The notes under the pieces were generated by a model, which worked only from the letters and a program-made list of their open reading frames with translations, was not told where the DNA came from and searched no databases. From Marinobacter fonticola (GTDB lineage Bacteria > Pseudomonadota > Gammaproteobacteria > Pseudomonadales > Oleiphilaceae): a stretch of 64,000 nucleotides of DNA. Each line of letters starts with the position of its first letter. Within the stretch, counting starts at the first letter, position 1. Positions 11,528 to 18,671 of this stretch are shown piece after piece. The stretch is taken from NCBI RefSeq assembly GCF_008122265.1, contig NZ_CP043042.1, forward strand, positions 2,046,001-2,110,000, in the 5' to 3' direction. The position numbers were made by a program, and so were the translations under genes.

Positions 11528-12559
11528 TCCGAAGCGCGTACGGTCTCTCTGTTGCCAGAGTGTAGCGGCCATTTTCAGGGCATCTTCCTGACTGGCTGCC
11601 CGGCCCGCCTCGTGAAGTGCAAAGGCGGCCGTGGAAATCACCGCGGCCTCGCCGTATTCGTCCGCCCGCTCGCCGTGCCAAACGGCTAGCATATCCTTGG
11701 TATCGATCTGCTCGGGCTTCACATGGCGCTGGGGGAAGAGGGCGCTCCAGCTCTCTTCCTCGGTGACGAATCCTGCAGTATCCCGCCGGGACCGAAAGAC
11801 CTTCATGGCGTTATCCGGGTTGCGTTCGATCTCGCCACCTTCTCCGCGAATCACGGCCACCCGCTCGTACTGCAGCAGTTCACCGGCGCCCTGATGAAGG
11901 CCGGCATACGGTGGATGGAAAATGCCTTGGAGCACCACCGGAGCCGATAAGGGATTTATAAGGCGCGACAATGAATGGACAGGCGAGCGCAGGCCTAAGA
12001 TGGGGCGCAGCTCAATCATTTGGGCCAAGCGTGGGGCGATATCCCGCAGGTGCATGTACGCGAGGTTGGATGTATCCAACTGCTTGGCGGCCATCTCCCA
12101 ATCTTGGGCTACCGGCAGACCGAAAGCGTCCATCACCGATGTCAGATAAATCCGTTCCGGCGTATGTCCCTCAGCGCCATGGATGAAAACGCGCAAACCG
12201 GCATCGGCTAGCAGCAACAAGGAGAAGAAAAACCAGGGCGCATGGCGGCGTTTGCCGGCGTAGGACGACCAGTCGACATCGATGGCCAGGTCCGCGGGTG
12301 CTTGGGCTTGATCGCGAACGGCATCGACAAAGCCCGCTAATTCTTCGGCCGACTCTTCCTTGACGCGCATGAGCATCAAAAAAGCGCCCAGCTGTACGTC
12401 TTCAACGTCGCCAGCCAGGATCATACCCATGGCGTGGCGGGCTTCTTCTCGGTTGAGCGACCGCGAACCCCGCTTGCCGCGCCCGAGAATGCGCACATAG
12501 GGCGCAAATGGATGTTCGCCGGGCTTGGTTTCCGGCAAGGCTGACGTTTTGCCTGACAT
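11495..12559 (-). CDS. TrpD2/YbiB-type glycosyl transferase family protein
   Basis: 354 residues with the anthranilate phosphoribosyltransferase fold. The N-terminal helical domain has LNREEARHAMGMILAGDVED and the C-terminal domain has the conserved RPILGLRSPVHSLSRLINP region. This paralogue (TrpD2, YbiB in E. coli) lacks classic anthranilate activity; E. coli YbiB binds nucleic acid. It lies 9 bp downstream of tusE and is the last gene of the tus operon, a pairing also common in pseudomonads. A link to tRNA modification or SOS response is possible but unproven. Its end overlaps the convergent small membrane gene by 33 bp. Confidence 0.8.
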   Translation of the reverse strand: MSGKTSALPETKPGEHPFAPYVRILGRGKRGSRSLNREEARHAMGMILAGDVEDVQLGAFLMLMRVKEESAEELAGFVDAVRDQAQAPADLAIDVDWSSYAGKRRHAPWFFFSLLLLADAGLRVFIHGAEGHTPERIYLTSVMDAFGLPVAQDWEMAAKQLDTSNLAYMHLRDIAPRLAQMIELRPILGLRSPVHSLSRLINPLSAPVVLQGIFHPPYAGLHQGAGELLQYERVAVIRGEGGEIERNPDNAMKVFRSRRDTAGFVTEEESWSALFPQRHVKPEQIDTKDMLAVWHGERADEYGEAAVISTAAFALHEAGRAASQEDALKMAATLWQQRDRTRFGSAAPVTRPSA

Positions 12560-12568
12560 AGTAGGGAC

Positions 12569-12895
12569 CTAGAGACAGTTGGTCGGGCGCGGAAGACCGG
12601 CAATGCGGCACGCGACTTTCACGGCGCTGGTTCCCGGGAAGAGCTGCATCAAATAAATGCTATTGCCTTTTTCGTCGCCAAATTCTTGCTTAACAGCCTT
12701 AACGAAGAAGCGGGCGGCTGGCGGTGCCATCTCATGCTCGGCATAGAAATCCCGCAGCATATGGATGACTTCCCAATGGGCTTCGGTCAGCGCGATATCC
12801 GACTCGGAGGCGATCTGCTCGGCAACCGCCGGCGACCAGAGCATGGGGTCCTTCAGGAACCCCTCATTGTTACGGGAGGGCATGACCGACGGCAT
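12569..12895 (-). CDS. tusE: Sulfur relay protein TusE (DsrC family)
   Basis: 108 residues from the ATG at 12895, which overlaps the tusB stop as TAATG; a GTG nine bases upstream is possible. It has the DsrC/TusE signature (ALTEAHWEVIHMLRDFYAEH) and the essential penultimate cysteine in RPTNCL. TusE accepts persulfide sulfur from TusBCD and passes it to MnmA for 2-thiouridine formation in tRNA wobble positions. The gene lies in the order tusD-tusC-tusB-tusE-trpD2, all translationally coupled or closely spaced. Confidence 0.93.
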   Translation of the reverse strand: MPSVMPSRNNEGFLKDPMLWSPAVAEQIASESDIALTEAHWEVIHMLRDFYAEHEMAPPAARFFVKAVKQEFGDEKGNSIYLMQLFPGTSAVKVACRIAGLPRPTNCL

Positions 12896-13179
12896 TACCA
12901 GCACACTACCTTTTCAGATTCTGTGGTCAAGGTGACAAACTCGGGATAGTTGACGCAGGCCCACCCGTTTTCTACGGCAAAATCCTTTAATCCACGGGCT
13001 TCAAGATCTTCCGTCAGAACATACGTTTCGATGTCCGTGGGCCAGCCAACAGCATTATCGGCTATGGCAACGACGGCATTTTCAATCAGCAAGAGGGCGT
13101 CGCCGCTGGTGAGATCCGCAAGACATGCCTCGGATCGTGGCTCGCCGGGTGCTTTGTTCAATATGTGCAAGCAGCGCAT
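12895..13179 (-). CDS. tusB: Sulfur relay protein TusB (DsrH family)
   Basis: 94 residues beginning MRCLHILNKAPGEPR, a typical DsrH/TusB start. It belongs to the TusBCD heterohexamer that relays persulfide sulfur during tRNA 2-thiolation. The ATG overlaps the end of tusC, and the stop overlaps the tusE start (TAATG), so coupling is tight on both sides. The family is small and diverged; the neighbours make the assignment firm. Confidence 0.9.
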   Translation of the reverse strand: MRCLHILNKAPGEPRSEACLADLTSGDALLLIENAVVAIADNAVGWPTDIETYVLTEDLEARGLKDFAVENGWACVNYPEFVTLTTESEKVVCW

Positions 13180-13532
13180 TATAGGCGCACCACGTCAGTG
13201 AATTGATTCTCGACCTCTCGAATCGAACCTATCGTGCTGATCTCAAGCGACGGCTCGCTCTGGGCCAGTTTGAAACGGTCGAGACTTGCCTGGTCGGCGT
13301 AAAGGGCCTCGATGCCGAAAAGCGACGCGGCAGAGAGATTGCGCGAGACGGTTTTCTGCTCGATAGCTGCCGGTTGCTGCTGGTCTCTTAGCCATTGCAC
13401 GCCTGCACCGGTAAAGAGCAAAGCGACCGGCTGATCGAAAGCGGCTGCGGAGAAGGCCATGTCGAGGGCTTCGCGACCGCTCCAGTCACCGTAAGGCGCA
13501 CGGTCGATGACGAATAGATATCGGCGCGTCAT
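13179..13532 (-). CDS. tusC: Sulfur relay protein TusC (DsrF family)
   Basis: 117 residues from the ATG at 13532 (MTRRYLFVIDRAPYGDWSGR); an upstream TTG at 13547 is less likely. The pattern of an N-terminal VIDRAPY loop and ALDMAFSAAAFDQPVALLF fits the DsrE/DsrF fold. It is a component of the TusBCD complex. The ribosome-binding site GGGAG lies inside the second copy of a 16-bp tandem duplication that separates it from tusD (13531-13562), so the duplication has supplied this gene's own initiation signal. Confidence 0.9.
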   Translation of the reverse strand: MTRRYLFVIDRAPYGDWSGREALDMAFSAAAFDQPVALLFTGAGVQWLRDQQQPAAIEQKTVSRNLSAASLFGIEALYADQASLDRFKLAQSEPSLEISTIGSIREVENQFTDVVRL

Positions 13533-13562
13533 ATCGGTGGCTCCCAATATCAGTGACTCCCA
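13531..13562. repeat. Two-unit 16-bp tandem duplication at the tusD/tusC junction
   Basis: On the plus strand ATATCGGTGGCTCCCA (13531-13546) is followed directly by ATATCAGTGACTCCCA (13547-13562), with two mismatches. On the coding strand each copy carries a GGGAG Shine-Dalgarno core. One copy contains the tusD stop codon and the other leads into the tusC ATG. Confidence 0.85.
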
Positions 13563-13963
13563 TTGAAATATAGCGTTCGTGAGCTGGATTGGCTGGATTC
13601 AAGCCACTCTCCAAGGCCAGCAATGTTGTAGGGCTCAGAGACATTGAATGCTTCGCGCTCATAGCGCTTGGCTTCGGTCGCGTCGAGTAAACCGCGTCGC
13701 AACGCAGAAGCCACGCAGCAGGTGGCGGAGATCTGCCTGCTGCTCAGGAATTCGCGCCATTGGGCCGGCCAGTCAGCCTCGTCGCTGGGCGGGCAGGCGA
13801 GATTCGAGGCCAGATGCACGCCATCCCCATAGAGAAATACATGGTGGATCCGATGGCCGGCGTCCAGCGCCGCCTTGGCAAAATGAAGTGCGGTCTGCGG
13901 CGCCTGACTTGCGTACGGCGCACCGGTAATCACCAGTGTGAACGACTGGGCAGGTTTTTTCAT
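13550..13963 (-). CDS. tusD: Sulfur relay protein TusD (DsrE family)
   Basis: 137 residues of the DsrE fold (FTLVITGAPYASQAPQTALH and HHVFLYGDGVHLA). It carries the sulfur-accepting cysteine region ISATCCVASALRRG (C82/C83), corresponding to the catalytic Cys of TusD. It receives sulfur from TusA and forms the TusBCD complex. It is the first gene of the tus operon. The region upstream contains the terminator of the preceding gene on the same strand, so the operon promoter must lie in about 13964-13994. Confidence 0.92.
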   Translation of the reverse strand: MKKPAQSFTLVITGAPYASQAPQTALHFAKAALDAGHRIHHVFLYGDGVHLASNLACPPSDEADWPAQWREFLSSRQISATCCVASALRRGLLDATEAKRYEREAFNVSEPYNIAGLGEWLESSQSSSRTLYFNGSH

Positions 13964-13994
13964 GTCGGTCAGAATACTGTTGCTACGGGGATTA

Positions 13995-14017
13995 AAAAAC
14001 CCCGGACATGCCGGGGT
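13995..14017 (-). terminator. Intrinsic terminator of the Bax-inhibitor-1-like gene
   Basis: CCCCGG (14001-14006) and CCGGGG (14012-14017) form a perfect 6-bp GC stem with a 5-nt loop. On the minus strand it is followed by six U (positions 14000-13995). It lies 26 nt past the stop of the BI-1-like gene and directly before tusD. Confidence 0.9.
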
Positions 14018-14042
14018 TTTAGGGTAGCTACTTCACGGCCTG

Positions 14043-14771
14043 TCAGTCGTCGCCACCAAAGGCGCCCAGCAGGTGAAGCAGGCTGACGAACAGGTTGTAA
14101 ATGCTCAGATACAGCCCTGTAGTCGCCATGATGTAGTTGGTTTCGCCACCGTTAACGATGCGGCTGGTGTCATACAGAATGAAGCCAGACATCAGTAGAA
14201 CGATGGCCGCGCTGATCGCCAGGCTGAACGCGCTGACATCCACGCCGAATAGGCCAGCCACGAGAGAGCCAACTGCGGCAATCACAACCACCAGCAGGCC
14301 AGCCATCAGCATGCCGCCCATGAAGCTGAAATCCTTCTTGGTGGTCAGTACATAACCTGACAGCCCCAGGAAGACGACCGCGGTTCCACCCAGTGCCTGC
14401 ATGACGATCGCGCCGCCATTAGCCATGGCCAGGTAGTGGTTAAGAATGGGACCCAGCGACAGGCCCAGTAGGCCGGTGAAGGCAAAGACGACACCGATGC
14501 CTGCTGAACTGTTAGCCGTGCGCGGCAGCACCAGCCAAACCAAGGCCAGTGCGCCAAGGCTGCACATGAGGCTGACGCCTCGGCCCATCTCGATTGTCAT
14601 GGATACGCCCGCCATAACAGCACTGAATAGTAGTGTCATGGCCAGCAATGTGTAAGTGTTTCGCAGTACGCGATGAGCGTCTGCACTAATGCCCGTTGTA
14701 TGTCCCGCCTGGCTGGCTGCATAGGCGCCGCCCTGGCTGTTACGAACATCGAAACGTCTGTCGTCCATCAT
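14043..14771 (-). CDS. Bax inhibitor-1 / YccA family membrane protein
   Basis: 242 residues with seven predicted membrane helices. A short soluble N-terminus (DDRRFDVRNSQGG) leads to RVLRNTYTLLAMTLLFSAV, then helices, and the conserved ending NLFVSLLHLLGAFGGDD. The conserved IxLYDTSRIVNGGE region is visible near residue 200. Bacterial relatives include YccA (an FtsH modulator) and YbhL; BsYetJ is a pH-sensitive calcium leak channel. The exact role here is unknown. The start ATG follows CCGGAG with 4-5 nt spacing. A good promoter lies about 45 nt upstream and a strong terminator follows, so it is monocistronic. Confidence 0.88.
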   Translation of the reverse strand: MMDDRRFDVRNSQGGAYAASQAGHTTGISADAHRVLRNTYTLLAMTLLFSAVMAGVSMTIEMGRGVSLMCSLGALALVWLVLPRTANSSAGIGVVFAFTGLLGLSLGPILNHYLAMANGGAIVMQALGGTAVVFLGLSGYVLTTKKDFSFMGGMLMAGLLVVVIAAVGSLVAGLFGVDVSAFSLAISAAIVLLMSGFILYDTSRIVNGGETNYIMATTGLYLSIYNLFVSLLHLLGAFGGDD

Positions 14772-14815
14772 AATCTCCGGTTCAGATGATAGAACTATAG
14801 TTAGAGCTTACACTC

Positions 14816-14843
14816 ATGATAAGGCCAAACGTGCAAGTTTCAA
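14816..14843 (-). promoter_or_regulatory. Sigma-70 promoter for the BI-1-like gene
   Basis: On the minus strand TTGAAA (14843-14838) is followed after 16 nt by TATCAT (14821-14816), about 45 nt upstream of the start codon. Both hexamers are close to consensus. Confidence 0.6.
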
Positions 14844-14946
14844 CGTCTTATCTCGTTATTTTTACGGTTTCTTTGCGAGCTTTGACTGGTACCCGAGCTT
14901 TAGGTTCAGGGTTGTTTATGAAATTCAGGAAAGCTTTACCGAAGCG

Positions 14947-14974
14947 TTGACAGAACAATCGATTCCGGTATCAT
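14947..14974 (+). promoter_or_regulatory. Sigma-70 promoter for tRNA-Ser
   Basis: A perfect -35 TTGACA (14947-14952), 16-nt spacer, and -10 TATCAT (14969-14974). The downstream discriminator GCTCCCCGC is GC-rich, as in stringently controlled stable-RNA promoters. The tRNA starts about 60 nt downstream. Confidence 0.75.
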
Positions 14975-15034
14975 GCTCCCCGCTGTCGAACGGCAGCTTC
15001 GCAATTTTTTGCGACTTTCGCAGTTTGCGATCAC

Positions 15035-15125
15035 GGTGGGCTGGCAGAGTGGCTGAATGCAGCGGTCTTGAAAACCGCCGAAGGTTAGTAGCCTTCCCGG
15101 GGTTCGAATCCCTGGCCCACCGCCA
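15035..15125 (+). tRNA. tRNA-Ser (anticodon UGA)
   Basis: A class II tRNA of 91 nt including an encoded CCA. The acceptor GGTGGGC pairs with GCCCACC (15115-15121). The anticodon stem GCGGT/ACCGC encloses loop CTTGAAA with TGA at 15069-15071. A variable arm (about AAGGTTAGTAGCCTT) and the GGTTCGAATCC T-arm are clear. Confidence 0.97.
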
Positions 15126-15185
15126 TTTTCTCTTTCCCTTCAGTTGGTTGGCTGTCTATAAGCTGACTTCATAGGATTCCAGTCC

Positions 15186-15272
15186 TAGTCGTTAGCACCT
15201 CAATTAGTAGCCTTTCAATTAATAGCAGCTTCCGTAACTAGTAGCACCTAATTCTCTAGTCGTGTCCAGCCC
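15186..15272. repeat. Degenerate tandem repeat starting TAGT(A/C)G, period 15-19 bp
   Basis: Five successive segments begin at 15186, 15205, 15220, 15239 and 15257 with TAGTCG, TAGTAG, TAATAG, TAGTAG and TAGTCG. Related interiors (AGCACCTCAAT, CCTTTCAAT, CAGCTTCCGTAAC, CACCTAATTCTC) follow. They fill the gap between tRNA-Ser and the end of cobS. The copies are diverged and the period varies, so the call is moderate. Confidence 0.55.
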
Positions 15273-15300
15273 TATACGGGTAAGCATCCAAATTGCCTGA

Positions 15301-16071
15301 TTAAGCCAGTCCCACCAATACTATCAGCTCCGAAAGTACGACACAGGCACCCAACGTATCGCCGGTGTAGCCCCCTAGCTGTGTTTTGAGATAACCGCCC
15401 CAAAGACACGCGACGCCGAATGTCGCGATCACACTTGTGAGAAAAAGGTCTGGATCCCACCCGGCGGCAGCAATAACGACGACAAATGCAGTGAAGAGTA
15501 TCGCCAGCAACAGCCGCTGAGTGGGAAAGCCGCTTGCGACAGGTTTGGTTTTACTGGTGTCGGGAGCGGTTATGTAGGGTAAGAACCGCATCAATAACAA
15601 CGGTGTCAGTCTCGACACGCAAGGCGCAACCATCAGTGCCAGCCAGGTCAGGCGAGAATCGATCAGCAATGCCGCTTTTAAGGCAAGGGCCATGACCAAC
15701 GCAATCGTGCCGTAGGCGCCGATGCGGCTATCCTTCATGATGCGGAGCTTGTCGTCCAGGGTGTAGCCACCGCCGAGCGCGTCCACGCTGTCCGCCAACC
15801 CGTCTTCGTGAAAGGCGCCGGTGAGCCAGAGATGAAGGACCATCACCAGGAGAACGGATACCAGTGGGCTGAAGGTGTAGGTGAGGAGGACGTAAGCCCC
15901 CGCGTAGATCAGCCCGAGCAGCAGGCCGACCAATGGAAAGTACATGCTACAGTTGTTCATCAACCGCTGGGAATAATCGATTTTGATCAGCATGGGGATG
16001 CGGGTCAGAAAGCTGATCGCCAGCCAGAACGTTTGCCATTCTTCCTGAATTCTAGATCTGCCGTCGCTCAC
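15301..16071 (-). CDS. cobS: Adenosylcobinamide-GDP ribazoletransferase (cobalamin synthase)
   Basis: 256 residues, polytopic. It joins alpha-ribazole to adenosylcobinamide-GDP at the inner membrane, the last assembly step of cobalamin (CobV in Pseudomonas denitrificans naming). The conserved GAFHEDGLADSVDALGGG motif and KDSRIGAYGTIAL are present. I chose the GTG at 16071 because AAGGGG precedes it by 6-7 nt and it gives the normal start before the EEWQTFWLAISFLTRIP segment. An ATG at 16104 is possible, and the open frame beyond that is noncoding. It is divergent from cobU across about 150 bp in which no riboswitch is visible. Confidence 0.93.
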   Translation of the reverse strand: MSDGRSRIQEEWQTFWLAISFLTRIPMLIKIDYSQRLMNNCSMYFPLVGLLLGLIYAGAYVLLTYTFSPLVSVLLVMVLHLWLTGAFHEDGLADSVDALGGGYTLDDKLRIMKDSRIGAYGTIALVMALALKAALLIDSRLTWLALMVAPCVSRLTPLLLMRFLPYITAPDTSKTKPVASGFPTQRLLLAILFTAFVVVIAAAGWDPDLFLTSVIATFGVACLWGGYLKTQLGGYTGDTLGACVVLSELIVLVGLA

Positions 16072-16166
16072 AGCCACCCCTTTTAATCGATGCAAAGACC
16101 GCATTCTAAAGCCAATGGCGTTATTTAACAGGCAAAGCTGATATCGTTGCTCTCCAGCTCTTAGCG

Positions 16167-16198
16167 CAAGCGGCCAATAGTACAAGCGGCCAACAAAC
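16167..16198. repeat. Two-unit 16-bp tandem repeat in the cobS/cobU divergent gap
   Basis: CAAGCGGCCAA occurs at 16167-16177 and again at 16183-16193, giving an exact 16-bp period (CAAGCGGCCAATAGTA then CAAGCGGCCAACAAAC). It lies 20-50 bp upstream of the cobU start codon. Confidence 0.7.
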
Positions 16199-16218
16199 TG
16201 GTAGTGATGGAGTAAGCG

Positions 16219-16743
16219 ATGGGTGAGAAGACGCTGGTCATTGGCGGGATACGTTCTGGCAAAACGGCTTTGGCAGAAAAGACGGCCGCCGATTCCGGCC
16301 TGTTCGTCGTCTATGTCGCGACTGCGACAGCCGGTGACGAGGAAATGGCCAGACGGATCGCGCGTCACCGTTCTTTGCGACCTTCGGACTGGGGCCTGGT
16401 AGAGGAGCCGATAGCGCTTGCAGGCGTGTTCGATAAGTATGCAAACGCTGAACGTCCGCCATGCCTGTTAATCGATTGCATGAGCTTGTGGCTGAGCAAT
16501 CTGCTGTTTGCAGGCAACGAGGTATTTCAAACTGAGCGGAACGCCTTCCTGACGTCGCTCCAGCGCTATCTGGGTGCGGTGATCGTTGTCAGCAATGAGG
16601 TCGGCCTGGGGACCGTCGCTATGGATCCCCTGACACGCCAGTTTTGCGATGAGCTGGGATTACTCAATCAGGACTTGGGCCAGCAGTGTAATCGCGTTCT
16701 CATGAGTGTCGCCGGGCTGCCATTGACGTTAAAAGACGAGTAA
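16219..16743 (+). CDS. cobU: Bifunctional adenosylcobinamide kinase / adenosylcobinamide-phosphate guanylyltransferase
   Basis: 174 residues (CobP in P. denitrificans naming). It has the P-loop in VIGGIRSGKTALAEK, the conserved RIARHRSLRPSDWGLVEEP segment with the guanylylated His, and VIVVSNEVGLGTVAMDPLTRQF typical of the family. The enzyme phosphorylates adenosylcobinamide, then converts it to the GDP form that CobS uses. Length is normal. The ATG follows GGAG with 7-nt spacing. It is divergent from cobS and convergent with cobC. Confidence 0.95.
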   Translation: MGEKTLVIGGIRSGKTALAEKTAADSGLFVVYVATATAGDEEMARRIARHRSLRPSDWGLVEEPIALAGVFDKYANAERPPCLLIDCMSLWLSNLLFAGNEVFQTERNAFLTSLQRYLGAVIVVSNEVGLGTVAMDPLTRQFCDELGLLNQDLGQQCNRVLMSVAGLPLTLKDE

Positions 16744-16757
16744 CAGTGTTCCGTTTG

Positions 16758-17378
16758 TCATTCGCCGGCGGGCAGCGGCGTGTGACTCAGCAGCGCATAG
16801 AATGTGCCATGCGGCGTACGATCCACGCGTATTCTGCTGCGGCAGGCAAAAGGGACTGCAAAACCCGCGAACGACCGTTCCAATGGAATGCCCAACACTT
16901 CAGCCAAGATCATCCGGATGATGCCGCCGTGACAGACGAGCAGGATTTTCTGCCCGTCATGCTTTTGCAGAATTTCTGACCAACTCTCGATCACTCGCTT
17001 GTGGAAGATACCCAAGGCCTCGCCGCCCGGTGGGGTATGGTCTACGGGATTGGCCCAGAAGTTCTTCAAGTGGTCGCCGTAGGCCTCAGCGACCGCGGCG
17101 CTCGTTTTGCCTTCCCATTCTCCAAAGCTGACTTCGCGGATGCCTTCTTCAATGGTCAGCGGCAGATTACGTTCGGCTGCGAGCTTCTCGGCAAATTCGC
17201 GGCAGCGTCTGAGCGGGGAGGCGATCACAGCATCCCACTGATTTTCCCCGCGCGTGGCCTGTGCCATGTGGTGCCAGCCCAAGTCGCTCAAAGGATCGTC
17301 CAGCGTCCCGCGAAACTTGGGGCCACCTTCCGGTTCGCCATGGCGGATTAGGTCGATAAGGGTGTGCTGCTGATTCAT
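16758..17378 (-). CDS. cobC: Alpha-ribazole phosphatase / histidine phosphatase family
   Basis: 206 residues. The phosphohistidine motif is [10 protein letters not shown] near the N-terminus, with the second catalytic His in [12 protein letters not shown]. In this neighbourhood the likely reaction is removal of the phosphate from alpha-ribazole-5'-phosphate (or adenosylcobalamin-5'-phosphate) in lower-loop assembly. The start overlaps the cobT stop by 4 bp, showing a cobT-cobC operon. The family is broad, so the specific substrate is inferred from context. Confidence 0.88.
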   Translation of the reverse strand: MNQQHTLIDLIRHGEPEGGPKFRGTLDDPLSDLGWHHMAQATRGENQWDAVIASPLRRCREFAEKLAAERNLPLTIEEGIREVSFGEWEGKTSAAVAEAYGDHLKNFWANPVDHTPPGGEALGIFHKRVIESWSEILQKHDGQKILLVCHGGIIRMILAEVLGIPLERSFAGFAVPFACRSRIRVDRTPHGTFYALLSHTPLPAGE

Positions 17379-18445
17379 GGTTTAACTCCCATCAATGAAC
17401 CGTCACTGACACCAGCGTCGGCAAAGCTGGCCATCTGGTTATGCAGAGCGCAGGCCTGTCGTAACAGGGGAACGGCGACGGCTGCACCGCTGGCCTCGCC
17501 GAGGCGCATGCTGAGATCGAGGAGAGGGGTGGCGTCGAGCGCTTCCAAAACGCGTTGGTGACCGCGCTCCGCAGAGCGGTGGCCAAAGTGCAGCCAATGA
17601 ATCAGCTCAGGCTGCTGGCGCACCGCTATCAGGGCCGCAACGGTCGCTATGAAACCGTCCACAAGCACGGGAATGCGCCGGGACGCCGCGCCAAGGTAAG
17701 CGCCGGCCATTGCGGCAATCTCAAAGCCCCCCAAGGAGGACAAAACCTGCTCCGGATGACGGTCAGGGCCGTGGCGGGTGAGGGCGCGTTCCACCACGCG
17801 CGCCTTATGGGATACGCCCTCCGGCGCCAGTCCGGTGCCGGCCCCGACAAGCTCGGCGGCCGATGCATCCAGCAAGGCACAAGCCAGCGCTGCGGCGGTG
17901 GTCGTGTTGCCGATACCCATGTCACCGGCAATGTATAGCTCGGCGCCAGCATTGGCAGCGCGCTGTGCGGCTTGGTCGCCAGTGTTGAGCGCTTTTGCGA
18001 GTTGCTCGGGAGGCATTGCAGGTTCTGCCGCCAGGTTAGCAGTGCACGGTGCGATACGTGCGTCGATTACGCCGGATAAATGGGCGGGTAAATCGCCAAC
18101 GGTGCCCAAATTGATCACCTCCAATTCGGCACCGAGTTGTTTGGCCAGTACGCTGATAGCGGCGCCTCCGGCTGCGAAATTGGCGATCATCTGGGCGGTA
18201 ACCGCCTGGGGGAAGGCCGATATCCCTTCTTCACAGACCCCATGATCCGCGGCAAAGATGTTGATATGAACGCGATCGACGGCCGGCGCGTCACGTCCCT
18301 GCTGGCCGCACAAGGCAATCGCAACCTGTTCAAGCCGGCCCAAGGATCCAGGCGGCTTGGTCAGGATGCTTTGCCGGGCGCTGGCCCGTTCGATCATCGT
18401 CGCGTCAGGTTGGGGTAAAGGTGTGGTCCAACTGGCCGGTAGCAT
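17375..18445 (-). CDS. cobT: Nicotinate-nucleotide--dimethylbenzimidazole phosphoribosyltransferase
   Basis: 356 residues, matching CobT (CobU in P. denitrificans). Signature stretches are [14 protein letters not shown] near the start, [34 protein letters not shown] and the C-terminal catalytic region [16 protein letters not shown]. It activates 5,6-dimethylbenzimidazole, supplied by BluB nearby, to alpha-ribazole phosphate. The ATG at 18445 gives a normal N-terminus. The upstream gap holds degenerate GTCAAGG repeats shared with the divergent cbiB. Confidence 0.96.
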   Translation of the reverse strand: MLPASWTTPLPQPDATMIERASARQSILTKPPGSLGRLEQVAIALCGQQGRDAPAVDRVHINIFAADHGVCEEGISAFPQAVTAQMIANFAAGGAAISVLAKQLGAELEVINLGTVGDLPAHLSGVIDARIAPCTANLAAEPAMPPEQLAKALNTGDQAAQRAANAGAELYIAGDMGIGNTTTAAALACALLDASAAELVGAGTGLAPEGVSHKARVVERALTRHGPDRHPEQVLSSLGGFEIAAMAGAYLGAASRRIPVLVDGFIATVAALIAVRQQPELIHWLHFGHRSAERGHQRVLEALDATPLLDLSMRLGEASGAAVAVPLLRQACALHNQMASFADAGVSDGSLMGVKP

Positions 18446-18497
18446 TAGGGTCGAGTCCTGGCGGATAAGCGGGCGAACGATGGTCTAATTCGGCCGG

Positions 18498-18600
18498 GGC
18501 GGTGTCAAGGGAGAGGGCGTCCAATCAAATGGGGTCAAGGCAGCGGGACCCAAGGCAAAAGGTGTCAAGGTTGAAGCTGTCCAGTAGACTGTGCGGCCTG
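18498..18600. repeat. Degenerate GTCAAGG-type repeats between cobT and cbiB
   Basis: GTGTCAAGG, GGGTCAAGG, ACCCAAGG and GTGTCAAGG recur with 14-35 bp spacing, interleaved with GTCCAA and GTCCAG. The array fills much of the 226-bp divergent gap. Copies are diverged and the unit is not sharply defined. Nothing else is recognisable in this gap. Confidence 0.5.
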
Positions 18601-18671
18601 TCGGGCGTATGCCCTGGATCAATCTTGGCTGAATTCGGTTGAGATGGAGACGCATTCGAGGTGGAAAAGCA

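Noticed and set aside
16072..16218. Second cobalamin riboswitch between cobS and cobU
   Set aside because: The gap is too short and lacks the conserved B12-box elements.
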